Assembly: GCA_023105745.1 (NCBI GenBank)
Contig: JALGQZ010000013.1
Coordinates: 26,894,105 to 26,958,104, forward strand
Direction: 5' to 3'
Origin: Austropuccinia psidii
Taxonomy: Eukaryota > Basidiomycota > Pucciniomycetes > Pucciniales > Sphaerophragmiaceae
DNA length: 64,000 nt
Each line of letters opens with the position of its first letter. Within the stretch, counting starts at the first letter, position 1. The notes beneath the pieces are model-generated. The model was not told the origin of the DNA. It was given only the letters and a program-made list of their open reading frames with translations, and did no database searches. This document shows positions 34,953 through 45,692 of the stretch, in pieces. Position numbers and translations under genes: made by a program.

Positions 34953-35381
34953 CTATAGGATGAACAGGGCTGCACAGTGAGCCTGGTGCAAGACACGAGA
35001 AAGGTTCTTGGTGAGAGCGTCAGCCACCATTTGTCCAGTAGCCACATACCCCACACTGATATTCCCCTCATTAAGTAGCTGCCAGCACCAGTGGAGCCGA
35101 AGCTTGATATGCAGAGTCCGATGCTGATACAATGGGTTCTTGAGGAGCACAATCGCCCCTTTATTGGAACACAGTATCTTGGCCTTCACATTCAAGCCAA
35201 AATCCGAAACCAGCTCCAAAAGCCAGCATATGTCTTGACAGCAATTGGAGATTGACCTGTACTCAGCTTCAGTCGAGGAGAGAGAGCCAACATCCTGTTT
35301 GGAAGTTTTCCACCCTACCAGGCCATAAAAGAACAGACAACTTCCCAAAAAGTGTTGAGATATGTGATCTCTCCCAGTCCG
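34953..35381 (-). pseudogene. RNase H C-terminal part of element E
   Basis: Follows the 574-bp insert. It reads TGRDHISQHFLGSCLFF, then WKTSKQDVGSLSSTEAEYRS (the conserved TEAEY of Copia RNase H), LLELVSDFGLNVKAKIL and CSNKGAIVLLKNPLYQHRT. The position usually occupied by DNxGA reads SNKGA, so an acidic residue is lost. It ends with VADALTKNLSRVLHQ, the usual Copia C-terminus, just before the polypurine tract. Joined to 35956 onward it was the end of one polyprotein. Confidence 0.82.
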
Positions 35382-35955
35382 TGAGCAACTGAGAAGTCTC
35401 CGCGTATAGACATGGACATACGATAAGCGAGAACTTAAGTGCACATTGAATCTAGCGAGAAATACCTCGGTAATAAGGACATGATTCCTACTTATAAGGA
35501 GCATACTATTAAATTTTATCAGGACATTAAGAAAAACATTATACAATTCTGCTTTTATTATTATTGCCTTCTACGCTGTATCAAAACACTTCCTCTTGGA
35601 ATTAGAGGTTTGTCTTATGTAGAACTGGTTCAACCAGTAATCGAAATCGCTAATACTCAACTTTATAGTGTTTTATTATAGTGTAATCAGAGATAGTAGT
35701 TGCGTTACCTTAAGGTCTATATTTGTACACTGGGTAGTGTTAGGTTGGTGTCGTATTGCTATTATGTCTCTATCTCAGACTAACCTGTTTTAATTAGTGT
35801 GTTAGTAGTCGTGTTGTGTGTTGTGCTAAGCCTATTAATAGTTATAGCATCATTGTTCACTCTTAGGTATATCACTATTTCTCGTTGTTTTATTTCATAT
35901 TGTTTCATTGCGTTAATATAAATTACTCTTAGTTTGTCTTAATTTTTACAAAAAG
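35382..35955. mobile_element. 574-bp insert of unknown origin inside element E
   Basis: Breaks the RNase H reading frame between FDSR and TGRDH. Imperfect 5-bp flanks GTCCG (35377-35381) and GACCG (35956-35960). The sequence is T-rich on the plus strand with more CG-containing words (TCG, ACG, GCG) than neighbouring DNA and matches nothing else in the window. A short ORF (35439-35681) spans part of it but resembles nothing. It contains the stem-loop CTGGTTCAACCAG at 35625-35637. It could be a solo LTR or a small non-autonomous element; I cannot decide. Confidence 0.55.
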
Positions 35956-37271
35956 GACCGAGAATCAAAGTTTGATCCCCAGTCAGAATCACAGTACGCG
36001 GTCACTACGGAGTTGTTGCCTAACCCCCCCAGCCCGAGTGCCACCCAAATAGCGCAACACATGCTTGCTGCTCGGATCGTTGAGAAACTGAGCCAGACAA
36101 GAGGCAGAGTAGGAAAGCTCCGGCCTGGTGCAGGTGACAAGATAATTGAGAAGACCAATGGCATGCCGATAGTTGATTGAAGCCGCAGGGGCATTGGTGT
36201 CCGCTCTGGGAAGAAGCCTGGAACCCGGCACTTGCAGGCCTGCATTCCAAAGGTAGCCAGTAGGTTATTGATGTATAGTTCTTGAGAGAGAAACAGAATA
36301 TGCTTTTTCCTGTCTCTTTTCACCGCCATCCCTAGCACATACTGAAGTTTTCCCAAGTCTTTCATGTCAAACATGAGGGAAATTTCTGATCGAGACGTTT
36401 GAAGATTCCTTCCACCAATGACTAAGTCATCAACATGAAGAAACACAAAGCAGGGATCCTCATCATTCTGTATGAACAGGCAAGGGCTGGCCACAGATGA
36501 TCGAAACCCAGAGTCCTCAAAGAACCTCTTTATGCGAAGATACCAGTTCCTTGGACTTTGCTTGAGGCCGTATAGGGACTTCTTCAGCTTGAGGCATACA
36601 TCTCCCTTGAGTGAGGAAGTGTAACCATCTGGAAGACAAATATGCAAGTTCTCGTCCAGATCACCATGGAGAAAGGCCATCTTGACGTCCATTTAGTGGA
36701 GGTTGAGACCATTCGCCGCACAGTAACCAAGAAGAAAACGGAGGGTTGACAACCGCCCGGTTGGAGCAAAAGTTTCGTGGAAATCAAGATTTTCCACCTG
36801 AAGAAAACCTTTGACACATAGCCGAGCCTTGGCCTCCACAGGATTTCCATTCAAGTCTGTTTTCTCACAAAAAACCCAAATGGTGTCGAGTAAACGGAAT
36901 GAGCCATCATAAGGGACCTCCTCCAGGACACCATGATGCTTGAGGCTTGCAAACTCATTTTGGATGGCAACGAACCACTTTTCGTTGGAACCCAATTGAA
37001 GTGCATCATGGTACAAGGGAGGCACATTGTTGATGACAGTACCAGCAAAGTGAACTGGGGGTTTTCTGGCATGCCTTCCACTGACAATATTATCTTCAGA
37101 TATTTTGCTGGAAATATTTGAAGGAAAAACCAAAGGGACAACATCATATGTCCATCCCTTTGGAAGACTACCAGCCTTGTCCATCGGAGGAACAGTTACT
37201 CCTAGCCCTTCTAAATTGGCCTCTTGTTGTGAGAAGGATGGGAAACAAGGCAGGAAACCATCCGCCAGCAA
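35956..37271 (-). pseudogene. Reverse transcriptase-RNase H N-terminal part of element E
   Basis: Copia RT in two same-frame open pieces: 37271-36693, then an in-frame TAA, then 36692-35946. The first piece includes NEKWFVAIQNEFASLKHHGV and EAKARLCVKGF. The second begins MDVKMAFLHGDLDE, with the first catalytic Asp, continues KKSLYGLKQSPRNWY and carries the HVDD box at its residues 86-89 (FVFLHVDDLV). Near 36230 a frameshift moves the text to another frame (INYRHAIGLLNYL, TRPELSYSASCLAQFL), and near 36020 it returns for AYCDSDWGSNFDSR, where the 574-bp insert breaks it. Two compensating indels and one stop are the lesions. Confidence 0.85.
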
Positions 37272-38248
37272 GCTAGGGGAAGAGAAAGAAGGTACACAAG
37301 AGGAGACAGCATAGGAGCAGCGAATTCATCGCAGGCTAGATCGACAACTGGAGTACTCTCAGAGCCACCAGGAATGGTGGCACTCTCAGAAGACTCAAGA
37401 GCAGGAGCAGCTGCAGGAGAGTTCGAGGCACAGTTTAGAGGAGCATCAGCACTGGAGGGAAAATAGAAAAGGGGAGAAGCTGGGACAGAAGGGGAAGAAG
37501 AAACAAAGCTAGGCCAAAATGCCTTACCATCCAGAAAAGTACAGTCGTGTGACACGTGGATTTTCTTAGTCAAGGGGTTGAACAAACAATAGTTGTGATG
37601 GGTTTTGGTGAGACCAACTAGCATGCAGAGCACCCCAGTTGGATCAACCTTTCTTGTCTGTTTTTCCTTTGGAATGTGCATAATAGCCAAGTATCCAAGA
37701 GGGTGCAGATTAGAAAGGTCTTCAGCCAGGAAGTTCCACCTACTGATGGGTGTTTGAAAAAAAACTGCAGAAGAGGGCATTCTGTTAAGGATAAACGTGG
37801 CCATGGCACATGCCTCTCCCCACCATTCCGAGGGGACCTGGTAGTCATGGAGCATTACGCTGACCTTCTCAAACAGAGTGCAATTTCCACATTCCGGAAT
37901 TGGATTTTTCTGGGGAGTTTAGGGAGCTGTTGGTTGATGAATTATTCCTCTATTTGAGAAAGGTTCTTGAAACTTGGAATTGACAAACTCTCCACCATTG
38001 TTGGAAATTATGGTCTTAATTTGTCTGCCGGTCTGATTTTCAGCAAGTCTCTGAAATTTAATGAGTTTGCCAAAGCATTCAGACTTTGATTTGAGAAGAT
38101 AGATGAAGCGCATGTGACTATATCCATCAATGAGCTGAAAGACATATTTGTTTCCTCCACAAGACATGGGAGAAGTTGGACCACAAACGTCCATGTGGAC
38201 AATGTCATGACAGTTGGTGGGAGCTGGAAAGGGACCAGGGAATGGTAG
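37272..38248 (-). pseudogene. Integrase of element E
   Basis: In one frame with stops at 38258-38256 (just upstream) and 37919, and continuing in 37855-37211. The first catalytic Asp is in VHMDVCGPTSP. The second box reads IISNNGGEF, so the catalytic Asp is Asn. The Glu is in IPECGN. The C-terminal Copia features are VPSEWWGEACAMATFILNR and RKVDPTGVLCMLVGL. The Asp-to-Asn change alone would kill strand transfer. A long Ser/Pro/Ala-rich linker leads to RT. Confidence 0.82.
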
Positions 38249-38624
38249 TCAATGAGATTTTGACAGTGAGAAAGAAACACAGTTGACATCAGGAAAGTCA
38301 ACATTCGGAAAGATTTTAGACGCCACAAAGTTGTTGGGATGACCAAGCTGCTTGTGAATCATCAGAGGATCAGGCTTGATAGAAACACAAGCCCTCGTAA
38401 CAGGAGGAGTGGCAATTAGTAGGACGTTGTTTATGATTTGAGTAGTGAGGATTAGACAATTGTTCTTATCAAACAGGTTTGCCCCTCCTTTGTGACCTTT
38501 GAGGGTCGCACCATCATTTAGGAAAGAACCAAGAGGAATCAAGATAGAAGATGCCAATGGTACCACCAAGGCATTGGGGGGAGAGATACTTCCAAAGGAA
38601 GCTGCGAGTTGAAGGGTTCCTTCT
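38249..38624 (-). pseudogene. Protease end and pre-integrase domain of element E
   Basis: Begins right at the Gypsy C insertion. It reads GTLQLAASFGSISPPNALVV, then a short open piece 38569-38249. The pre-integrase zinc site is partly kept: IHKQLGHPNNFVASKIF with both His, then NCVSFS where the second Cys is lost. A TGA stop at about 38258, where related elements have Arg (CGA to TGA), separates it from integrase. Confidence 0.75.
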
Positions 38625-39216
38625 TGTAAGGTGTGGATATGAAAATTTGATTAACAATCAAGTACTTTCCCTGTCCTCGAAATTTGTATAAGGTAAAAAT
38701 CAATTAAAAATAGTAAGAAATAATATTTTTAGGAGAAAACACACCTATTTTGTTGTTCATAACTTTATTACTATAAAACAATAATATTATAAAGATTTAT
38801 TGTTTTACCAACAATAAAAATTTACCCAAAAATACTCTACAAGAGATATTTAAGGCTACAAAAGAAATTTCTTCAAGAGCAATTTCAATTGGAATTAATT
38901 GAGCAAAGAGCTGCAAGCAATTAATCAAAGAACAAAGTCTTTAAAAATAATACTAGAGAGAAAACACGCCCAAATGTGACCAGAGTGAATTTGGACACAA
39001 AGTGACAAAGCTAACAGTGATGAAAGATGCTTAATTCACTTTTGGGGTGGTTCAGGGGTAAAAATGATTATAATGATTTTTTCACGTGGTTAAAAGGTTT
39101 AAAATGATTTAAAAAAGGTGGTTGGAATCTTTTATTAATTGGCTTAACAGTGTTTAAGCTAATTATAAAAGGAAAAAATTCTAACATGACGAGAAAAGTG
39201 GGGCAAAGAAGACATT

Positions 39217-39224
39217 CTTTTATA
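39217..39224 (-). promoter_or_regulatory. Candidate TATA box of C 3' LTR
   Basis: TATAAAAG followed by TGTCTTCTTTGCCCCAC on the minus strand. Confidence 0.5.
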
Positions 39225-39532
39225 GCCATCAATTTTCTTACTCCAAAACTAAAATTTACTCTTTTCAGTTGTGAAAAACAGTCTGACAACAGAAAAGCTA
39301 ATTATGGAATCATTAAACCCTGGTTTAAGCCATTTTTAGCCATTTTAGACCCTTAAATCAGCCATTACTATAGCAATACCTGGTCTAGAGCCTTCAAAAC
39401 ACGTCAGAATGTGGGTAAGAGGCGTAGAAACCAGTTAAAACTGTTTTTATTAGCATTGTTTTAACTTAAGGGTAGTTTTACCCTCTTGGAAACAGTTAAA
39501 ACTGCCCTGGTTGGTATCAAAACATCATCATC

Positions 39533-39561
39533 AATTGAGTCACAGACACTGTGACTCAATT
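39533..39561. promoter_or_regulatory. bZIP-like palindrome, C 3' LTR
   Basis: 13-bp perfect arms with centre ACA on the plus strand. Half-sites TGAGTCA and TGACTCA. Confidence 0.55.
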
Positions 39562-40403
39562 CCAGGCCAAAAGTGATGAACTTTTGTGTGACTTTTGTCA
39601 TCTCACACCTGTCAGCAAGGATTTTGGGGGTCTGGCTCCCCCTTAGAGCTAGAGTTCTTCCCCCCCCATTTCAATCTTTCCAATTTATTTTTTCCTTTAA
39701 TTCTTCATCATGTATTATACTTGTAATTTACATAGGTAATTCAATTGAATTGTACAGTAAAATACAGTAATAATTGATACCTCATATGTAAATCAAAGTT
39801 GACTTATGTAATACACACGCACATTTTTACATTTCAATTGAATTCAATTGAAAATACTTCAATTCCTCATAACTTCTAAGCTAAACACAACACCTCAATT
39901 TTAACACAAAAATTGATGGTTAACACCACATGTGGTGTGAATTAAATTGAAGTTTTGAGGATTTTCAATCTTTGTATTGAAAATACTCAAAACTCAATTT
40001 AAGCTTATTTAGAGTTGAGTTACAGAAATTTCATCCAGAGGTGACCCCACTTTATTTTTTATGAGGAATCCAATTGTGTGATAATTTCTTTATGTTTATT
40101 TATTAGATAAAAATTTATAATATATTTGATATAATGTTTGACCAAAAATATTTTAATTTCACAATTTTTATTAAAAATTCATTTTTACTTAATTTTTACA
40201 ATTAAATATATAATTTCATAATTTTAAATTTTATTGTAATTTTATTTTTAAATTATGATTAAATTTTGATTTTTAAATATGAATTTGTATTTATATTTCA
40301 ATTTTTATTTTTATAATATAAATAAATTTATTTTATTTATATTTGTATCTTAATCTATTATTTGTGGTCTTTTGGTTATATGAAAATACCTCTAAGGCTC
40401 ACA

Positions 40404-40415
40404 TTCCCTCCCCCT
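40404..40415 (-). other. Polypurine tract of element C
   Basis: AGGGGGAGGGAA on the minus strand, directly before the 3' LTR. Confidence 0.78.
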
Positions 40416-40428
40416 AAAAAAAAGAATA

Positions 40429-40701
40429 TTACTTTGTAATCTTGCTATTTCTAGTGTGCCTGAACCTTCTGAGAAGTTTAGTAGCTTCAGGTATGTCCTT
40501 TTCTGGCAACCATTCATCTTCACAAGTTGGGTCACAGTACCTAACACGGTATTCCCTTACTTTGTTGGTTCTCAACTTTCTTTCTTTGAGAACTTTGGTA
40601 ATTTTCTTACTACCAGATGACTCAATAGGAGGTATAGCTTGGGGAATTTTATTCCTCAAGGGGAATTTTTCAGCATCACTAGATTTATATGGCTTTATCA
40701 A
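40429..40701 (-). CDS. Chromodomain tail of element C
   Basis: Open for 90 codons in a frame shifted by one from the integrase ORF; the indel lies near 40765. After a linker (IKPYKSSDAEKFPLRNK) residues ~35-85 read KITKVLKERKLRTNKVREY, RVRYCDPTCEDEWLPEKDI and PEATKLLRRFRH. The basic first strand, hydrophobic second strand, acidic-Trp segment and terminal helix fit a chromodomain, as in chromoviruses, where it steers integration to marked chromatin. The whole element therefore belongs to the chromodomain branch of Ty3/Gypsy. Confidence 0.75.
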   Translation of the reverse strand: MIKPYKSSDAEKFPLRNKIPQAIPPIESSGSKKITKVLKERKLRTNKVREYRVRYCDPTCEDEWLPEKDIPEATKLLRRFRHTRNSKITK

Positions 40702-40753
40702 GCTTACTGGAAATGTAGGATGCTTATTGCTAAGTTCTTCAGATAACTCTACT

Positions 40754-42574
40754 TCAACAGAGATTTTCTACATGGAGGGCCTGAATAACAAAAGGTCCTG
40801 CAAAGGAGTCCTTCAGCTTTTTACATCCTTTGATGTTATTGAAGTTAGTGGTGGATACAAGAACTAAGTCCCCCACTTTGAAATCTGGAGTTGCATGTGA
40901 TTTATCCCATTTTTCCTTAGCATATGCAAAAGAGTCCTCCATGAACCTTGCTGCATGCTTTCTAGCTTTGTCTAGCATTCCCTTGAAGCTAGCAGCTGTG
41001 GGATGTATTTCAATCAACTCTTTCCTCAAGGAATCTTGGGGTAATTTGGGGTTCCATCCTTTTTCTAGGATAGCAGGAGTTTGATTGGTACTGGCATGGA
41101 TTGATGTTTTATATTCTAATTCCAGTTCTGGCAACAGAGTACACCAATCATTGGTAAATCCATCACAATCTTTGAATTCAAGGCCATATGCACAAAATCT
41201 TCTTACCATGTCCTCTAAGGTTTGGATCATCCTATCAGCCAGACAATCACTTTGTGGGTGATAGGCTGTAGAAAAAGACAGCTTAGTGCCAAATAATTGT
41301 TGAATATTTTTCCATAGTGCTGAAGTTAATTTGGGATCCATATCACTAATGATATTTGCAAATATTCCAGTCCATGACACTACTCTATTCCATATCAGAA
41401 GAGCTGTATCCATGGCTGTATCATCCTTGTGAAATGGTAAAAAGATTGGAGTTTTACTGAATCTGTCCACAATCACTAGGCAAGCATTATAACTTCTGTC
41501 ACCTCCTGGTGGTAGGCCAGTTACCCAGTCCATATGGACAATTTCCCAAGGTCTTCTTGGTTCTTTGATTTGTATCATATTTCCAAGTCTCTTGCCAGTG
41601 AATGTATTTGCTTTTTGACATCTGTCACAGGTTTTGCAATACTCTGCAACATCTTTCTGCCACATTGGCCACCATATACAGGTTTTTACTTTTTCTCTTG
41701 TTATGTCTTCAGACAGATGTCCTGAGAAGGGGCTGTCATGGCATTCTTTCAGTACAAGATTGATTAGTGACCTGTCCACAACTGTCATTACACATGTGTG
41801 CTTGGTCCTGTGATAAATTATACCATCCAGTAGGTGAAATCTTCCTTCATCAAAGGATTTTTTCCATACTTCATCCAAGGCATGTATTGGAGAGTTGTCT
41901 TTACAGTATTTGTTAAGTAATTGGCACAAGATGCTACAATTCTTATCTTGAGTGTAGCTGTGCCTTACTTCTTCAAAGAAGGTGGTGTTCAAGTCTGTAA
42001 CACTTATTCCTTCTATTGGGATCTGTGGTGAAGCTTCTTCTGGAACATAAGCATCATTATCAATATTATTTGGGAATGGCCATCTGCTTAGTCCATCTGC
42101 ATTCTTATCAATATTCCCATCCTCATGAACAATAGTCATATTGCCTCTGTATTCTTGTATGGCTATCTTCCATCTGAGCATATGTCTGTTGGGTGTTTTC
42201 ATGTTTAAAAGTGATTTGACAGCTGTACAATCTGTTATCACCTCAAAAACACATCCCTCTAAGAAGTAGTTCAATTTTTCCAAGGCCCAGACAAGGCATA
42301 GAAATTCCATCTGACTTGCTCCATATCTGGCTTCAGTTGGTTTGATTTTCCTGGATATGAAACATATGGGTCCTTCTACAGGTTTATCATTTATGATCTG
42401 AACTTGGTGAAGTGCAGCAGCCAGCCCATCCCCTGATGCATCAATATACAATTTAAAAGGCAATTTAAAGTCTGGCATCAGTAAGAGTGGAGCAGTGGTC
42501 AAGGCTTCTCTTAGAGACTCAAAAGCTTTGACTCTGTCAACAGTCATTTCAAATACTGTGTCTTTGTCACACAA
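40754..42574 (-). CDS. RNase H-integrase of element C
   Basis: Open for 606 codons. RNase H acidic residues are Asp45 (YIDASGDG), Glu90 (ARYGASQME), Asp115 (ITDCTAV) and Asp160 (KNADGLSR), all present. The integrase zinc domain is His279, His286, Cys316, Cys319 (CHDSPFSGH...CKTCDRC), complete. The catalytic core has Asp349 ([18 protein letters not shown]) and Asp411 ([10 protein letters not shown]), but the third residue is Asp447 in DCLADRMIQ where element B has Glu (DGLAERIIQ). The C-terminal module [17 protein letters not shown] follows. The first codon shown is TTG and internal; the frame continues upstream across a stop at 42623 into RT. Confidence 0.9.
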   Translation of the reverse strand: MCDKDTVFEMTVDRVKAFESLREALTTAPLLLMPDFKLPFKLYIDASGDGLAAALHQVQIINDKPVEGPICFISRKIKPTEARYGASQMEFLCLVWALEKLNYFLEGCVFEVITDCTAVKSLLNMKTPNRHMLRWKIAIQEYRGNMTIVHEDGNIDKNADGLSRWPFPNNIDNDAYVPEEASPQIPIEGISVTDLNTTFFEEVRHSYTQDKNCSILCQLLNKYCKDNSPIHALDEVWKKSFDEGRFHLLDGIIYHRTKHTCVMTVVDRSLINLVLKECHDSPFSGHLSEDITREKVKTCIWWPMWQKDVAEYCKTCDRCQKANTFTGKRLGNMIQIKEPRRPWEIVHMDWVTGLPPGGDRSYNACLVIVDRFSKTPIFLPFHKDDTAMDTALLIWNRVVSWTGIFANIISDMDPKLTSALWKNIQQLFGTKLSFSTAYHPQSDCLADRMIQTLEDMVRRFCAYGLEFKDCDGFTNDWCTLLPELELEYKTSIHASTNQTPAILEKGWNPKLPQDSLRKELIEIHPTAASFKGMLDKARKHAARFMEDSFAYAKEKWDKSHATPDFKVGDLVLVSTTNFNNIKGCKKLKDSFAGPFVIQALHVENLC

Positions 42575-42622
42575 TTTATAAAGTGGTCTTGCTATGGATG
42601 CAAAATCTTTAATGTGTTGCCT

Positions 42623-43096
42623 TCAATATACTTCAAAACCTAATAATGACTGAATTTCCTCTTTGTTCTGAGGCATGGGTTTTAGCAATACTGCTGCAAC
42701 TTTGTTTTTGTCAATTCCAAGGGACAAACCAGATACAACATGTCCTCGTGCTTTAAGTTCTTTAAATCCAAAATGGCATTTCTTCAAGGAGATTTTCATG
42801 TTTAATGATTGAATTTTTGTCAAAACTCTGGACAATCTGTACATGTGCTCTTCCCAAGTCTTGGAACAGACAATAATGTCATAAATGTAAATGATTAACC
42901 ATCCTTCTGAAAGATCTTCATGGAAGATTTCATTCATCATTCTTTGGAAGTGTGAAGGTGCATTTTTGATACCAAAGGGAATTCTTAAGTATTCATACAC
43001 TCCACAATGAACAATAATTCTCAAATATTTTCTTGCTCTTGGTGTCACCCCATTTTGATGGAATCCTTTAAGGGCATCCATAGTGGTTATATACAC
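42623..43096 (-). CDS. Reverse transcriptase palm and thumb of element C
   Basis: Open for 157 codons. Asp7 (TTMDALKGFHQ) is the first catalytic residue, then FGIKNAPSHFQRMMNEIF. The catalytic YxDD box at residues 70-73 reads YIYD, so the first of the two Asp is Tyr. KISLKKCHFGFKELKARGHVVSG is the typical Gypsy thumb region. A TGA at 42623-42625 separates it from the connection and RNase H, which is in the same frame. A one-base change near 43160 shifts it out of frame with the upstream gag-protease ORF. The Tyr substitution should abolish polymerisation. Confidence 0.88.
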   Translation of the reverse strand: MYITTMDALKGFHQNGVTPRARKYLRIIVHCGVYEYLRIPFGIKNAPSHFQRMMNEIFHEDLSEGWLIIYIYDIIVCSKTWEEHMYRLSRVLTKIQSLNMKISLKKCHFGFKELKARGHVVSGLSLGIDKNKVAAVLLKPMPQNKEEIQSLLGFEVY

Positions 43097-44661
43097 TGCT
43101 TGAGATATTTGGGTGAGGGAAATTTGGATTTTTGGTATTTGGTATCTGTCTGGAACAGTATAAGTGTCAGAGCTCTAAAGTCCCCAGCCATTCTGGATTT
43201 TCCATTATGCCATGCCACTATGACTGGGGTAGTTATTTCTACTTCTTCATTATGGCCTACTTTTCTTATTACACCAAGGTCCAGAAGTTCTTTGATATGA
43301 ATTTCTAGAGATTCTCTTGATTTTGGACTTTCTGGATATGCAGGTCTTCTTAAGAGTGGTGGATAAGGTCTCTCAATGTTAAGAATGATGTCAACTTCAT
43401 GACCAATAATTTCCCCTAGGGGTTCTTCATCTGAAGAAAATGCTTGTTTATGGTTATATAAAAGACTAGAGAGTTCATTGTCTTGTGCATCAGTCAGATG
43501 AAGGGTTATTTCAGCTTCATTTAACTGTTCAGACTTGAATTTCTCCAACTCTAAGCTGACTGGTGATACTTTATTTACTGTAATTTTTCTTTTAAATGGT
43601 AAAAAGGCAAATTTCTGACTCTTATTGTCTCCAATAGTAAAGTATCTGTCTTTATTGTTATGTAAATCTATCCCATACATGATTAAATAGTCATTTCCCA
43701 ATATAAAATGGGTACTAGAGCAGTTGTTCATAAAAACAAATTCAACTGTGATTCTTAAATTCCCATTAATATGTGGGAATATGATATTGGTCTCAAATAT
43801 TCCCAATGCTTTCATTGGATTACTTGCACTATTTAATTTTATACCATCAATTGGTAACAATTGGTCTTCAAAATTTGGTACACAGGTTTTAAGAAAAGAT
43901 TTTCCAACACAAGAGCAGAAGGCTCCTGGGTCAAGAAAAGGTTTGGTGGGCTTGTTGTCAATCACCACCTCTGTTATACAGGAGCTACCAGCTGTATAAC
44001 CTTTCCCTCTGTTGGGTTTGGTTTTCATAACTTGTGCATCTTGAATTTTTGATAAATCAAGTTGACCATTGCTCAATTGTGGCAAGTGGGAATAAGATTC
44101 CATGATGTCAAAAGTGGCATTGATATTTTCTATATCTTTTGAAGATTCAGAAAATATGGATGACTTATCATCTGAATTGTCTTCAATTATGTCATCTTTT
44201 TCAACATCAGGTTCCTTTTCAATATCAATTTCATTGATTTTCCCCTTTTTTGGACATGTATTGGCTAAATGGGTGGTGCTTTGGCAAATATGGCACTTTA
44301 TGACTGTATCTGCAGATTTATACTTAACATTATTAGAATTTTCTTTGGGGTTTTTGTCCACATAATCTTTCCAAGGTGTATTAAACCTTATTTGGAGATT
44401 CACCCTACTAGAACCAATTTTGGTTCTGGTGGTTACTTCTTCCAATATATTGATAATATCCTCTGCTGAAGATTGTTCAGTAGTCCTGCTTTTGACAGCA
44501 TTCTCTAAGTCACCTCCACATTGTCTCAGAATTTTTCTATGGATCATAAATTCTGACATGTCAGGATATAATTCTGTTAATTTGTCTTTTTGTTGGTAAA
44601 ACCATGGTAAAGCTTTGTCTTTATCAGCATTAAATTCTTCAGATTCAAATGCTGTCTCCAC
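43087..44661 (-). CDS. Nucleocapsid-protease-RT fingers of element C
   Basis: Open for 524 codons. Residues 1-120 are the end of the capsid-like gag domain (PDMSEFMIHRKILRQCGGDL). The zinc knuckle is intact: Cys123, Cys126, His131, Cys136 (CHICQSTTHLANTC). An acidic linker follows. Protease active site: Asp244 in FLDPGAFCSCVG, with Pro in place of the usual Thr or Ser; flap-like FILGNDYLIMYGIDLHN further on. The RT fingers begin at PPLLRRPAYP and HIKELLDLGVIRKVGHN and reach AGDFRAL, after which a frameshift near 43160 ends the true frame. The true frame also extends upstream of this start through a stop at 44686-44688. Confidence 0.88.
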   Translation of the reverse strand: METAFESEEFNADKDKALPWFYQQKDKLTELYPDMSEFMIHRKILRQCGGDLENAVKSRTTEQSSAEDIINILEEVTTRTKIGSSRVNLQIRFNTPWKDYVDKNPKENSNNVKYKSADTVIKCHICQSTTHLANTCPKKGKINEIDIEKEPDVEKDDIIEDNSDDKSSIFSESSKDIENINATFDIMESYSHLPQLSNGQLDLSKIQDAQVMKTKPNRGKGYTAGSSCITEVVIDNKPTKPFLDPGAFCSCVGKSFLKTCVPNFEDQLLPIDGIKLNSASNPMKALGIFETNIIFPHINGNLRITVEFVFMNNCSSTHFILGNDYLIMYGIDLHNNKDRYFTIGDNKSQKFAFLPFKRKITVNKVSPVSLELEKFKSEQLNEAEITLHLTDAQDNELSSLLYNHKQAFSSDEEPLGEIIGHEVDIILNIERPYPPLLRRPAYPESPKSRESLEIHIKELLDLGVIRKVGHNEEVEITTPVIVAWHNGKSRMAGDFRALTLILFQTDTKYQKSKFPSPKYLKQCI

Positions 44662-45692
44662 TTTAAACCTCCAAGCATCATTGGCTCATTTGTTGATAAT
44701 TTGGGTTTTCCACCAAGTCCAACTTTGCTGTCCATGTGCTTGCCTCAATTTGATATACCATCTGTGAGCTGATCTGGTAAACAAGGTGTTAAATCTTGCT
44801 GTTACCAATCTGTCTGGTAATTCAAAATCTTCTTTAATCATTTCAATTCCTCTGATGAATTCCATATGGTCATATTCTCCTTCACCACTGAAGTGAGGCC
44901 ATTCCTTAGATTTGGAACTTCTTTCAAGAGTTCTTGGCCCATTAATGGCTCCAAGTTATGAAAAGAAGTACAAAATTCATTTCTTAATTGAGAATTTTCA
45001 ATATCCAATACTTGTGGATTGGGAATCCCTGTACCCTCATTTTGATTCAGAGGTGTAGACATTCTTGGTAAGGTGTTTAGTAGTTGTTCAATATCATTCA
45101 TTTTACTATTGTTACACCTTTGTGAATTTCTTAATTCATGTTGTAAGCTTTGTATAGAGGTTATTACATTCTTTTTATGATCATCCTCTTTATATGTAAG
45201 CCCATTCTATAATTCTGTTTGTTTAGTATTATCAGATATAACCTCATTTAACTTTATTGTTAATTTTGATATTTCCTCTTTTGAGGTATCAAAACACTTT
45301 TTCAAGGCAATTATATGTGTCTTTACTTCAGTAAATGATTTTGAAATATCATCAAGAGATTTCTTATTATCCTCTTTGATAGTATTTATGGCTTGTTTTA
45401 TTCTTGTTTCAATCATGTCATCAATATTGAATTTAGAATTTCTATCTGTTAATTCTTTAATAATGGCAGATTGGTCATTTATCTTATTTCCAAAAGAATT
45501 AACATTATTGGAAGTTTTAATTGTCCTTAAAGCTCTCTCAAAACATTCAATTGTTTCATTTATTTGGCTCAGACTTGAGTTATGTGTTTTAAGATTATCA
45601 CAAATTGCTGTATTTTTATCAGAAAGATGACTTTTTACGTCAGTTATAGCTTCATACAAATCTGGAATAGAATCAAAAATATCAGAAATCAT
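44662..45692 (-). pseudogene. gag ORF2 of element C: helical and capsid-like part
   Basis: 45692-45207 is an open, Lys/Asn/Asp/Ile-rich helical segment (DKNTAICDNLKTHNSSLSQI, IALKKCFDTSKEEISKLTIK). A TAG at 45207 stands where a Trp is expected. The next piece, 45101-44838, has MNDIEQLLNTLPRMSTPLNQ, then shifts frame near 44895 into EGEYDHMEFIRGIEMIKEDF and FTRSAHRWYIKLRQAHGQQS, the capsid-like core. A TGA at 44686-44688 sits at the same Trp codon as the TGA in element B. The product would be the particle-forming protein. Confidence 0.75.

Larger units (their letters stand above)
38625..40403 (-). repeat. 3' LTR of element C
   Basis: About 1779 bp. It has TATAAAAG at 39217-39224, a palindrome at 39533-39561 and an 8-base poly-G tract (as C on plus) at 39660-39667. 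Confidence 0.88.

Noticed and set aside
35625..35637. CTGGTTCAACCAG resembling a tRNA T-arm / B box
   Set aside because: No matching A box, acceptor stem or anticodon arm around it; not a tRNA and not a supported SINE.
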